A stretch of DNA of 35,241 nucleotides from contig DATCDK010000014.1 of assembly GCA_036510735.1 (NCBI GenBank), forward strand, positions 1 through 35,241, read 5' to 3'. Source of the DNA: PALSA-607 sp036510735. GTDB taxonomy: Bacteria; Actinomycetota; Actinomycetes; Acidothermales; Acidothermaceae. Within the stretch, counting starts at the first letter, position 1; every line of letters starts with the position of its first letter. The translations under genes and the position numbers were made by a program. The notes under the pieces are model-generated. The model had not been told where the DNA came from, made no database searches, and saw only the letters and a list, made by a program, of their open reading frames with translations. Below are positions 1 through 10,046 of the stretch, piece after piece.

Positions 1-146
1 CGAAAGTACGGCTTGAACGGCTGCATGCCGGCGACGACGAACAGCAACTCCGGATCGTCGGCCACCAGCGACGCAGACGGCACCACGGTGTGGCCGCGCT
101 GCTCGAAGAAATTGAGCCATCGACGGCGGATCTCCGCTGACTCCAT
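1..146 (-). CDS. alaS: Alanyl-tRNA synthetase, N-terminal fragment
   Basis: Only the first 48 codons are inside the window; the gene continues past base 1. The translation opens with MESAEIRRRWLNFFEQRGHT and runs into a segment ending in VVAGMQPFKPYF, which is the standard start of the AlaRS class II catalytic domain. AlaRS charges tRNA-Ala in the cytoplasm. The ATG follows directly after the TAG stop of the preceding small gene, with no spacer, so translation is probably coupled. The DUF948 / small protein / alaS order is common in actinobacteria and supports the call. Confidence 0.95.
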   Translation of the reverse strand, partial: MESAEIRRRWLNFFEQRGHTVVPSASLVADDPELLFVVAGMQPFKPYF

Positions 147-488
147 CTAAGACGCCGACCTGCCATTTGCGGAGCGCCCCGGGTTCGGCGCGGAGCGCTG
201 AGTGTCGGGCGCGGAGCGCGCAGGGTTCGGCGCGGAGCGCTCAGTGTCGCGCTTGAACGGCGGCGGCGCTTCGCTCGCGAGCGCTTCGTGCAGCTGGGCT
301 TCGCGCTCCACCATGCCGATTCGTACATCGTCGACGAAGCCGCGGATCGATCCGCGCAGCCCGCTCACGGCACCGCCCGCAGAGTCGGCGAGGCCGGCCG
401 GCGTGAGCTTGCGCGCGGCCCGCTTCGCCCGCCGCACCGCGGCAACGCCGACACCGGCGCCAACAGCTAAGTAGAAGAGTCGCTTCAT
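147..488 (-). CDS. Small DUF6167-like protein with repetitive tail
   Basis: A 113-residue protein of unknown function between the DUF948 gene and alaS, a slot where actinobacteria usually carry a small DUF6167-type protein. The N-terminus (MKRLFYLAVGAGVGVAAVRR) is a short hydrophobic segment followed by a basic patch, so it may associate with the membrane. The middle (about 45-75) looks like a helix, with VDDVRIGMVEREAQLHEAL. From about residue 83 to the end the sequence is an imperfect repeat of RSAPNP/RSAPDT units, which appear as near-identical GC-rich blocks in the DNA (156-239). The start codon overlaps the upstream stop as ATGA, and its own stop touches the alaS ATG. The family name is from memory of the gene context; the function is unknown. 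Confidence 0.8.
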   Translation of the reverse strand: MKRLFYLAVGAGVGVAAVRRAKRAARKLTPAGLADSAGGAVSGLRGSIRGFVDDVRIGMVEREAQLHEALASEAPPPFKRDTERSAPNPARSAPDTQRSAPNPGRSANGRSAS

Positions 489-955
489 GCGGCTGAGTCC
501 TTGCTCGCGTCGCCCTTACTCGCGGCAGTCGACGACTTGGCCGCCCCCCGTCGTCCGCCCTGCTTTTCGGCCTTCATCTGGGTCTTGACCCGCTTCTCGA
601 CGTCATCGTGGCGACGCTCGCTCATGGCGCGGCGTACCCCGTAGGTGAACGCGGCCACCTTGACGACCGGGCTGCCGAGCGTCGCTGCGAACAACGACGT
701 CAGGGCCGACACGTTCGTCGTGACCTGCTGCACGCCGGCGGTGATCGTGTCGACCCGCTCGAGCTGATGGTTGGTCAGGCCGACGGTGGTCGTCACCTCG
801 TTGATGAGGGGCACCGTCTCATCGGTCACCGAGCCGACCAGGCGGCGAGCCTCGTCGAGCACCTTGCCCAGCTTCAGCAGCGGGATCGCGAGCAGCCCAA
901 CGAGCAGGACGAAGGCGATGGCGGCGATGAGACCTGCGACGTCTCCCACTGACAT
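485..955 (-). CDS. DUF948 membrane-anchored protein
   Basis: A 156-residue protein with one N-terminal transmembrane segment (about residues 8-30, AGLIAAIAFVLLVGLLAIPL). A predicted helical region follows (DEARRLVGSVTDETVPLINEV and similar), typical of the DUF948 family, then a Lys/Ala/Ser-rich basic tail. DUF948 proteins have no firmly established role; the family resembles phage-tail or methyl-accepting-like helical stalks. The gene overlaps the next one by four bases (ATGA) and belongs to the alaS transcription unit. A GGAAGG Shine-Dalgarno-like sequence lies about 12 bases upstream of the ATG. Confidence 0.85.
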   Translation of the reverse strand: MSVGDVAGLIAAIAFVLLVGLLAIPLLKLGKVLDEARRLVGSVTDETVPLINEVTTTVGLTNHQLERVDTITAGVQQVTTNVSALTSLFAATLGSPVVKVAAFTYGVRRAMSERRHDDVEKRVKTQMKAEKQGGRRGAAKSSTAASKGDASKDSAA

Positions 956-1033
956 GTGGTGCTCACACCTTCCGTCCGGACCGCCGTTGAGCGGATCTAG
1001 GCAACAAGGTCGGAGGATATCGGGTCAGGCGCC

Positions 1034-1339
1034 TTACCAGCGGCTCGGCGCCTGACGACCAGCGATACCGCCCGCGGCTGGCGGCGGCTCGGCTTGGAGC
1101 ACCGCCGCCGGCAATGGATCCGCGACGAGCTCGACCGGAGCGGGCTGCCAAAGCCAGCGCAAGCCCTCCGGCACGACCATGGTGAGGTACGGGAGCGCGA
1201 AGAAGATCCCGAACACCCCTGCCAGGTCGAGCGCGAAGTAGACGGGCGACAGGAAGAGAATCGTCGCCACCACGCGGCCAAGAGCCCCAAACGTCAGTTC
1301 GGACGGCGCGAACCGTGAGGTGCGCCAGTGAGACGTCAT
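1034..1339 (-). CDS. Small membrane protein, two TM segments
   Basis: An unrecognised protein of about 101 residues. I chose the ATG at 1339 (MTSHWRTSRFAPSELTF) over the earlier in-frame start at 1405, because the latter would run into rarA and because a GGGG Shine-Dalgarno-like stretch sits just upstream of 1339. Two adjacent hydrophobic segments (roughly residues 21-39 and 41-57, rich in Val, Leu and Phe) suggest a membrane hairpin. A Pro/Ala-rich tail follows. It lies between rarA and the DUF948 gene, where actinobacteria often have a small hypothetical membrane protein. The function is unknown. Confidence 0.7.
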   Translation of the reverse strand: MTSHWRTSRFAPSELTFGALGRVVATILFLSPVYFALDLAGVFGIFFALPYLTMVVPEGLRWLWQPAPVELVADPLPAAVLQAEPPPAAGGIAGRQAPSRW

Positions 1340-1379
1340 GAGTGCCCCATCGACCTGCCTGGGAGCGAACTGAGGCGCC

Positions 1380-2714
1380 TCACTCGGCGGGCAGCTCCTC
1401 GCCACGCAGTGCCGCCCGGATCCGGGCTAACCGATCCGCCGTCACCCGCTCGGCGCCGCGATGGGTCGGCTGGTAGTACTCGCGGTGCGCGACCGAGTCC
1501 GGGGCGTAGCGCTGAGCGACCACGCCGGCGGCCTCATCGTGGGGATAGAGGTAACCCGTTCCGTGCTTGAGCTTCACGGCGCCCGGATAGTGGGAGTCGC
1601 GCAGATGCGAGGGCACCGAGCCGACGAGGCCCTGGCGCACGTCAGCGATCGCAGCCGAGATCGCCGTCGTCACGGCGTTGGATTTTGGCGCGGTGGCCAA
1701 CGCGATCACCGCTTGCGCGAGGGTCAGGCTGGCCTCGGGGAAGCCGATGAAGGCCACCGCTTGATGCGCGGCGACAGCGGTAGTCAACGCAGTCGGGTCG
1801 GCGAGTCCGATGTCTTCGCTCGCGAGGATCACCAATCGCCGGGCGATGAAGCGCGGGTCCTCACCGGCCTCGATCATGCGGGCCAGGTAGTGCAGTCCGG
1901 CGTCGACGTCGCTGCCGCGGATCGATTTGATGAACGCACTCGCGACGTCGTAATGCTGATCACCGTCACGGTCATAGCGAACCGCTGCGCGGTCGACGGC
2001 CGTCGCGAGCACGTCGATCGTGATCGTGTGGTCGCTGCCGGCGCCCTCGGCCGCTGCTTCGAGGTAGGTCAGCGCCCGCCTGGCGTCACCGCCCGCCATG
2101 CGGATCAGTTGTCGGGCGGCGTCGTCATCGAGGGTGTATTCGCCCCGCAACCCGCGCTCGTCGGCAAGTGCGCGGTCGACCACCTCGCGGATGTCGTCAT
2201 CACTGAGCGGCTGCAATGTCAGGAGCAACGAGCGCGACAGCAGCGGCGAGATGACAGAGAAGAACGGGTTCTCTGTCGTCGCGGCGATCAGCGTGACGAG
2301 CCGATTCTCAACAGCGGGGAGCAATGCATCTTGCTGCGTCTTGGAGAACCGGTGGACCTCATCGATGAACAGCACCGTCTGCCGGCCCGACATCCCGAGT
2401 TCGCGGCGCGCATCGTCGAGGGCTTCGCGGACGTCTTTGACTCCCGCATTGACCGCCGACAGTTCGACGAAACGGCGGGACGTCGCCTGGCTGACGACGT
2501 GCGCGAGTGTTGTCTTCCCGGTGCCCGGCGGACCCCACAAGAACACCGAACTGCCGCCAGCGTCGGGTTTCTCGACCATTCGTCGAAGTGGTGTGCCCGG
2601 CGCACGTAGTTGGTGTTGGCCCACCACCTCGTCGAGGGTGCGCGGTCGCATCCGGACGGCGAGGGGTGCCACGGCCCGTTGGGCAGCAGCGGTCGCATCA
2701 TCGAACAGCGTCAA
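1380..2714 (-). CDS. rarA: Replication-associated recombination protein A (RarA/MgsA)
   Basis: A 444-residue AAA+ ATPase of the RarA/MgsA/WRNIP1 family, which acts at stalled replication forks with SSB and DNA polymerase. Visible motifs are Walker A GPPGTGKT (61-68), Walker B VLFIDE (114-119) followed by VHRF, and sensor-1 ATTEN (145-149). The C-terminal MgsA domain contains SDVDAGLHYLARMIEAGEDP and the cluster PSHLRDSHYPGAVKLKHGTG. The best start is a TTG at 2714 (MTLFDDAT) preceded by AGAGG about 8 bases upstream; the gene overlaps the 3' end of aspS by 17 bases. The length is normal for the family. The position after hisS-aspS is conserved in actinobacteria. Confidence 0.95.
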   Translation of the reverse strand: MTLFDDATAAAQRAVAPLAVRMRPRTLDEVVGQHQLRAPGTPLRRMVEKPDAGGSSVFLWGPPGTGKTTLAHVVSQATSRRFVELSAVNAGVKDVREALDDARRELGMSGRQTVLFIDEVHRFSKTQQDALLPAVENRLVTLIAATTENPFFSVISPLLSRSLLLTLQPLSDDDIREVVDRALADERGLRGEYTLDDDAARQLIRMAGGDARRALTYLEAAAEGAGSDHTITIDVLATAVDRAAVRYDRDGDQHYDVASAFIKSIRGSDVDAGLHYLARMIEAGEDPRFIARRLVILASEDIGLADPTALTTAVAAHQAVAFIGFPEASLTLAQAVIALATAPKSNAVTTAISAAIADVRQGLVGSVPSHLRDSHYPGAVKLKHGTGYLYPHDEAAGVVAQRYAPDSVAHREYYQPTHRGAERVTADRLARIRAALRGEELPAE

Positions 2715-4431
2715 TGCCAGCCTCTTTGCGCTGTTGCGCGGTGATGGTCGTCGGCGCGCCGGTGAGCGGGTCGCCGCCAGATGCCGTCTTCGGAAATGCG
2801 ATCACCTCGCGGATCGACTCGGTGCCGGTCAGCATCGTGAGCACACGGTCCCACCCAAGGGCGATACCACCGTGTGGCGGCGGTCCAAACGTGAACGCCT
2901 CGAGCAGGAAGCCGAACTTCGACTCGGCTTCGTCTTTCGTCAGGCCGATCACGTCGAATACCCGCTGCTGCATCTCGCCGCGGTGGATTCGGATCGAGCC
3001 GCCGCCGATCTCACTCCCGTTCACGACGATGTCGTAGGCATAGGCGAGCGCCTCCCCCGGCACGTCCTGGAAGGTCTCGGCGTACTCGGGCTTGGGCGAC
3101 GTGAACGGATGATGGACGGCAGTCCATCCGCCGTCGCTGGTCGGCTCGAACATCGGTGCGTCGACGACCCACAGGAACTTCCAGAGCGACTCATCGATCA
3201 GCCCGCACCGCCGGCCGATCTCAAGACGCGCTGCCCCAAGCAGCTCAAGCGACGGCGTGCGTTCACCGGCGGCGAAGAAGATCGCATCGCCCGGTGCTGC
3301 AGCGACATGGGCGGCGAGACCGGCGAGTTCGGCGTCGGACAGATTCTTGGCGACGGGCCCGCCGAGTTCGCCCTCGGCACCCACGAGCACGTAGGCCAAG
3401 CCCTTGGCGCCGCGCGATTTCGCCCAGTCTGTCCAGCCATCGAGTTCTTTCCGGGTCTGCGACGCGCCGCCTGGCATCACGACCGCTCCGACGTAAGCCG
3501 CCTCGAAGACCCGAAACGGCGTCGACGCAAAGAACGCGGTGCAGTCGATGAGTTCGCTGCCGAACCGCAGGTCAGGCTTGTCGGAGCCATAACGGCTCAT
3601 CGCGTCGGCATAGGTCATGCGGGCGATCGGCAGCGGTATCTCGTAGGCCAGGATCTCGCGCCACAGCGCAGCCACGATGTCTTCGCCCAAGGCGATGATG
3701 TCGTCTTGGTCGATGAAGCTCATCTCGATGTCGAGTTGGGTGAACTCGGGCTGCCGATCAGCGCGGAAGTCTTCGTCGCGAAAACAGCGGGCGATCTGGA
3801 AGTAGCGCTCCATGCCGGCCACCATCAACAGCTGCTTGAACAGCTGAGGTGACTGCGGAAGTGCGTACCAGTGTCCGGGCTGAAGCCGCACTGGTACCAG
3901 GAAGTCGCGCGCACCTTCGGGGGTCGACCTCGTCAGGTTCGGGGTCTCGACCTCGACGAACCGATGCTTGGCCATCACGTCGCGGGCGACCCGATTTGCC
4001 TGCGAGCGCACGCGAAGCGCTGCGGCCGGGCCTTCGCGGCGAAGGTCGAGGTAGCGGTACTTCAACCGCGCCTCTTCATTGATGTCGGCGTTGCCAGCGA
4101 TCGGGAACGGCAAGGGCGCCGCCTCAGACAAAATCTCGAGTTCGGTGGCGACCACCTCGATCTCACCGGTCGCCAGTTCGGCGTTGTCGTTGCCGGCCGG
4201 CCTTTCGCGTACCTCGCCGACGACCCGCACACAAAACTCCGCACGCAACCGCTCTGCCGCCTCCGCCACCGCGCCCTCACGGAAAACCACCTGCGCAATC
4301 CCTGACGCGTCGCGCAGGTCGACAAACGCCACGCCGCCTAGGTCACGACGGCGGGCCACCCAACCGGCCAGCGTCACCGTCGTGCCGGCGTCCGATCGGC
4401 GCAGGGTGCCGGCCTCGCGGGTGCGGATCAC
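2698..4431 (-). CDS. aspS: Aspartyl-tRNA synthetase, bacterial type
   Basis: A 577-residue class IIb synthetase. The N-terminal OB anticodon-binding domain (about 1-110) includes GWVARRRDLGG. Class II motif 2 is seen as CFRDEDFRADRQPEFTQLD, motif 3 as GGIALGWDRVLTM, with the insertion GAD-type domain between them. The GTG start overlaps the hisS stop as GTGA, which indicates translational coupling. At the position that helps decide tRNA-Asp versus tRNA-Asn use, this enzyme has Leu31, as in the discriminating E. coli enzyme, where mycobacterial enzymes have His. A Gly at about residue 80 matches non-discriminating enzymes. Whether it also mischarges tRNA-Asn therefore cannot be settled from the sequence. 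Confidence 0.97.
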   Translation of the reverse strand: MIRTREAGTLRRSDAGTTVTLAGWVARRRDLGGVAFVDLRDASGIAQVVFREGAVAEAAERLRAEFCVRVVGEVRERPAGNDNAELATGEIEVVATELEILSEAAPLPFPIAGNADINEEARLKYRYLDLRREGPAAALRVRSQANRVARDVMAKHRFVEVETPNLTRSTPEGARDFLVPVRLQPGHWYALPQSPQLFKQLLMVAGMERYFQIARCFRDEDFRADRQPEFTQLDIEMSFIDQDDIIALGEDIVAALWREILAYEIPLPIARMTYADAMSRYGSDKPDLRFGSELIDCTAFFASTPFRVFEAAYVGAVVMPGGASQTRKELDGWTDWAKSRGAKGLAYVLVGAEGELGGPVAKNLSDAELAGLAAHVAAAPGDAIFFAAGERTPSLELLGAARLEIGRRCGLIDESLWKFLWVVDAPMFEPTSDGGWTAVHHPFTSPKPEYAETFQDVPGEALAYAYDIVVNGSEIGGGSIRIHRGEMQQRVFDVIGLTKDEAESKFGFLLEAFTFGPPPHGGIALGWDRVLTMLTGTESIREVIAFPKTASGGDPLTGAPTTITAQQRKEAGIDAVR

Positions 4432-5687
4432 AGAAACTTCTCCTTCAGACTGGCGACGAGATCGGTGAGTGCGACGGCGGATTGCTCGCCGCTGGCTAAA
4501 TCCTTCACTTGGGCGACTCCGGCTTGCAGATCACGGTCACCGATGACAACTGCGTAGGCGGCACCTGACCGGTCGGCCGCCTTCATGGCGCCCTTCAGGC
4601 CGAGGGTGCCGTACGCCAGGTCGGCGTGCACGCCGGCGCGACGCAGTTTCCCCATGGTGGCAATGCTCTCGACGCGGGCGGCGTCGCCCAGGGGCACGAA
4701 AAACACCGAGACTCTGGGGGTGACCCCGACCGCGCGACCCTCTGCGTGGCAGGCCAGCACGGTGCGATCGATACCGAGACCGAAGCCGATTCCTGACAAT
4801 GTCTGCCCGCCAAGCTCGGCCATCAGGCCGTCGTAGCGCCCGCCGCCGCCGATGCCCGATTGGGCGCCGAGGCCGTGGTGCACGAACTCGAACGTGGTCT
4901 TCGTGTAGTAGTCGAGCCCGCGCACCATGCGCGGGTTCAGTGTGTAGTGCACTCGCAGCGCGTCAAGGTAGGCACGTACCGCCGCGAAATGATCCGCACA
5001 CTCAGCACAGAGGTGATCAACGATCAGCGGCGCGCCCACGAGTTTCCGGCGCACCTCTGTGCGCTTGTCGTCGAGCACCCGAAGTGGGTTCAACCGCACT
5101 CGCTCGCGGGTCGCCTCGTCGAGGTCGAGCGTGTCGAGGAAGGCGACGAGTTTCTCGCGATAGGCAGGCCGGCACTTCGCATCGCCGAGCGAAGTGAGTT
5201 CGAGGGTGAAGTCGGTGAGGCCTAGTGACCGGAAGCCGTCGTCGCCGATCGTGATGACCTCGGCGTCGAGAGCCGGATCGTCGACGCCGATGGCTTCGAC
5301 ACCTACCTGGAAGAACTGCCGGTAGCGGCCAAGTTGCGGCCTCTCTGCACGAAAGAACGGCCCGGCGTACCAGAGCTTGACCGGCAGCGCGCCGCGGTCG
5401 AGCCCGTGTTGAATCACGGCGCGCATCACGCCGGCGGTGCCCTCCGGTCGCAATGACAACGACCGGCCGCCGCGATCGTCGAACGTGTACATCTCCTTGC
5501 TGACAACGTCGGTCGACTCGCCGACTCCGCGCACGAATAGCTCGGTGTGCTCGAACGTCGGCAACTCGACATAGCCGTAGCCGGCGGCAATAGCCGGTGT
5601 GCTCAGGGCATCGCGGACGGCGAGGAAGGCCGCCGATTCTGGCGGCAGGTACTCCATCACGCCCTTTGGGGCGTCGATCGTGCTCAC
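4428..5687 (-). CDS. hisS: Histidyl-tRNA synthetase
   Basis: A 419-residue class II synthetase that charges tRNA-His. Motif 2 is visible around residues 110-140 (FFRAERPQLGRYRQFFQVG). The histidine-specific signatures are HisA (RGLDYYTKTTFEF) and the GGGGRYDGLMAELGG box (HisB-type). The C-terminal anticodon-binding domain begins near residue 325 (RVSVFFVPLGDAARV). The GTG start overlaps the stop of the upstream metallo-beta-lactamase gene (GTGA), and the stop overlaps aspS in the same way. The three genes are therefore probably one coupled unit. Start and length fit the family. Confidence 0.97.
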   Translation of the reverse strand: MSTIDAPKGVMEYLPPESAAFLAVRDALSTPAIAAGYGYVELPTFEHTELFVRGVGESTDVVSKEMYTFDDRGGRSLSLRPEGTAGVMRAVIQHGLDRGALPVKLWYAGPFFRAERPQLGRYRQFFQVGVEAIGVDDPALDAEVITIGDDGFRSLGLTDFTLELTSLGDAKCRPAYREKLVAFLDTLDLDEATRERVRLNPLRVLDDKRTEVRRKLVGAPLIVDHLCAECADHFAAVRAYLDALRVHYTLNPRMVRGLDYYTKTTFEFVHHGLGAQSGIGGGGRYDGLMAELGGQTLSGIGFGLGIDRTVLACHAEGRAVGVTPRVSVFFVPLGDAARVESIATMGKLRRAGVHADLAYGTLGLKGAMKAADRSGAAYAVVIGDRDLQAGVAQVKDLASGEQSAVALTDLVASLKEKFL

Positions 5688-6376
5688 GTGCGCACCTGAC
5701 GGACGCCAGCCAGCCCGCGCAGGTGCGGGTTCGTCACTCGCTCGCGGCCGATGGTCGTCGATCGCCCGTGACCTGGCAGCACAGCCGTCTCGTCGGGCAA
5801 CCTCAACACCCGCGCGAGGCTCGCTCGCATCGCCACGTCGTCGCCACCGGCGTTGTCGGTGCGGCCGATCGAACCCGCAAACAGCAGGTCGCCAGCGAAC
5901 ATAAGCCCCTCGCCGTCCGGCCCACCATCGACTGTGCGAAACACCACAGAACCCTCGGTGTGGCCGGGTGTGTGGTCGGCGATAAGGGTCAGGCCCGCGA
6001 GGTCGAGCAGCACGCCGTCGGTGAGCTCGCGGACGTCGTCGGGCTCGCCGAACGTCACGCCCGCCACGCCGAGTGCCTCAACCAGGTCGGGCGACAATGT
6101 GCGCACCGGATCGGCCAGCCGATCACGATCGCTGCCGTGGATGTACGCCGCCACGTCGTGCGCGCCACACACTGGCAGAACCGACCACATGTGATCGATG
6201 TGCCCGTGCGTCACGAGTACCGCGGCCGGCTGTAGCCGGTGCTCGCGCAGGACCTCGGTAAGACCCGGTACTGCGTCCTGCCCGGGATCGATAACGACAC
6301 ACTGCTGACCCGCTGAGGGTGCGACGACGTAGCAGTTGGCCGCGAAAAGGCCGGTCGGGAACCCGACGACGAGCAC
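5684..6376 (-). CDS. Metallo-beta-lactamase-fold hydrolase (glyoxalase II-like)
   Basis: A 230-residue MBL-fold enzyme. The metal-binding signature THGHIDH lies at 56-62. Further ligands sit in TPGHTEGSVVF, AGDLLFAGSIGR and PGHG, which is the usual HxHxDH...H...D...H layout. Proteins of this kind next to hisS in actinobacteria are annotated as hydroxyacylglutathione hydrolase-like, but actinobacteria largely lack glutathione, so the true substrate is unclear. The start is GTG at 6376, preceded by AAGGGA about 6 bases upstream. It is the first gene of the hisS-aspS-rarA run, and the divergent region to its left strand probably holds its promoter. Confidence 0.9.
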   Translation of the reverse strand: MLVVGFPTGLFAANCYVVAPSAGQQCVVIDPGQDAVPGLTEVLREHRLQPAAVLVTHGHIDHMWSVLPVCGAHDVAAYIHGSDRDRLADPVRTLSPDLVEALGVAGVTFGEPDDVRELTDGVLLDLAGLTLIADHTPGHTEGSVVFRTVDGGPDGEGLMFAGDLLFAGSIGRTDNAGGDDVAMRASLARVLRLPDETAVLPGHGRSTTIGRERVTNPHLRGLAGVRQVRT

Positions 6377-6396
6377 GATCGTCCCTTCTCGCGGCT

Positions 6397-6428
6397 GTGA
6401 CTGACCCGGACTGACCCGAGACTGACTG
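6397..6428. repeat. Short direct repeats (GACTGACCC) in divergent promoter region
   Basis: Two CTGACCC heptamers start exactly 10 bases apart (6401 and 6411), flanked by the related GTGACTG and CTGACTG. They lie just upstream of the minus-strand hydrolase gene and share the GACCC core with the array at 6549-6575. Phased repeats in a divergent promoter are often regulator sites, but no regulator is known here. Confidence 0.4.
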
Positions 6429-6503
6429 GGCCCGCTGCCTGAGGCTTTGCTGTGAGCTGGCGGCCACGACGGTCGCGCTGCAGTCCGAGCCTACCGGCCC
6501 CTC

Positions 6504-6509
6504 TAGACT
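6504..6509 (+). promoter_or_regulatory. Candidate -10 element TAGACT for the FKBP gene
   Basis: TAGACT matches the actinobacterial TANNNT -10 pattern and points towards the prolyl isomerase gene, about 96 bases upstream of its GTG. No convincing -35 is visible. The same hexamer occurs in sense orientation upstream of rel, yajC and pdxS. Confidence 0.35.
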
Positions 6510-6548
6510 GTCGGCGCTCTCAAACGCAGCACCTGCCACACCCTGACC

Positions 6549-6575
6549 GTGACCCGCAGTGACCCACCGTGACCC
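6549..6575. repeat. Three GTGACCC repeats with exact 10-bp period
   Basis: GTGACCC occurs at 6549, 6559 and 6569, so each copy falls on the same face of the DNA helix. The array lies between the candidate -10 and the GTG of the FKBP gene. It may be an operator or a leader element; this is inference from spacing only. Confidence 0.5.
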
Positions 6576-6605
6576 AAGCACGACCGAAGATGCCCAGGAG
6601 GCCGC

Positions 6606-7457
6606 GTGGCCGGCAAGGACCGGAAGCGTCAGATCGCCCGCGAGCGGTATGAGAAGCGAATGGCCGCCCGCGCGGAGGCGCGGGTCAAGGCAAAGCGCCG
6701 CACGGCGATAGGCCTGTCGGCCGGCGGCGTCATCGCCATCGTGGGGATTGTGCTGCTGTTCACGCTGCCGAGCAACAACAAGAAGCCCGCCAGTTCGTTG
6801 TCGCCGGTGAGCTCAGCATCGGCGTCGACGTCACCGTCGGCCGCGGCGTCGTCCCCGATTCCGCCGATCCCCACGACGGCAAGTGGCTGCACGAGCAAGC
6901 CGAGCGTGGTGGCCTCGCCTATCGCGAACTTCCCGCTGCTGCCCGCAGGCGTCGACCCGGCGCTGAAGACCGAACCGATCGTCACTGTGCCCGCCGGTCC
7001 GGTCCCGACAAAGACCGAGGTCAAGGACATCGTGGTTGGCACCGGTGCGACAGTCGGGGCGCACGACAGCGTGACCGTCAACTACCTCGGCCTCAACTAC
7101 GTCGACTGCTCTGAGTTCGACTCGTCGTGGTCACGAGACACGCCGGCGACATTCTCTCTCGACGGTGTGGTGCCCGGCTTCTCCAAGGGCATTGGCGGCG
7201 ACTCTGCTAGCGGCATTGCCCCGATGAAGGTCGGCGGCCGCCGCGAGATCATCGTCACCCCGGCTGACGGATACAGCACTACTGGGTCCGGCGCGATCAA
7301 GCCCAACGAGGAGTTGGTCTTCGTCGTCGACGTGCTCGCCGCATCTGCACCGAGCCCAAGCCCCTCGGCGTCCGGCTCTGGCAGCCCGAGCGTCACACCG
7401 AGCACCAGCCCGGCGGCGTCCGTCACACCGAGTCCAACAGCCGCGACGTCGTCCTAG
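6606..7457 (+). CDS. Membrane-anchored FKBP-type peptidyl-prolyl isomerase
   Basis: A 283-residue protein starting at GTG with AGGAGG five bases upstream. The order is a basic N-terminus (1-32), a transmembrane segment (about 34-54), a Ser/Pro/Ala-rich linker (61-93), an FKBP domain (about 138-247) and a Ser/Pro/Thr tail. In the FKBP fold the binding-pocket residues are recognisable: Tyr in VNYLG, Phe-Asp in EFDSS, GVVPGFSKGI, and Tyr in DGYSTTG. The Trp at the pocket floor is replaced by Phe. It should catalyse proline isomerisation on the outer face of the membrane. In many actinobacteria this slot between rel and the hydrolase gene holds a cyclophilin with a similar anchored N-terminus. 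Confidence 0.93.
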   Translation: MAGKDRKRQIARERYEKRMAARAEARVKAKRRTAIGLSAGGVIAIVGIVLLFTLPSNNKKPASSLSPVSSASASTSPSAAASSPIPPIPTTASGCTSKPSVVASPIANFPLLPAGVDPALKTEPIVTVPAGPVPTKTEVKDIVVGTGATVGAHDSVTVNYLGLNYVDCSEFDSSWSRDTPATFSLDGVVPGFSKGIGGDSASGIAPMKVGGRREIIVTPADGYSTTGSGAIKPNEELVFVVDVLAASAPSPSPSASGSGSPSVTPSTSPAASVTPSPTAATSS

Positions 7458-7466
7458 ACCGTCGTG

Positions 7467-7483
7467 ACCGCACGCGCCTGGCG

Positions 7484-7498
<15 letters not shown>
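7467..7498. terminator. Bidirectional hairpin between convergent FKBP and rel genes
   Basis: A perfect 14-bp GC-rich stem with a GCGT loop, just after the FKBP stop codon. The right arm overlaps the last codons and stop of rel. There is no T-tract, as is common for actinobacterial terminators. It would stop or protect both transcripts. Confidence 0.75.
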
Positions 7499-9982
<2,484 letters not shown>

Positions 9983-10012
9983 TGGTGACCCCTTCGCCTT
10001 GGCGAGATCTCA

Positions 10013-10018
10013 AGTCTA
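10013..10018 (-). promoter_or_regulatory. Candidate -10 element TAGACT for rel
   Basis: TAGACT on the minus strand, about 30 bases upstream of the rel GTG. That would give a short leader of about 20-25 bases including the AAGGGG site. No clear -35 is visible. Confidence 0.4.
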
Positions 10019-10046
10019 CCGACCGATTTGGATCGAATCGCGTGCG

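Noticed and set aside
1461..2609. Plus-strand 382-residue frame opposite rarA
   Set aside because: It lies fully inside rarA on the other strand, has no recognisable domain and a GC-driven composition.
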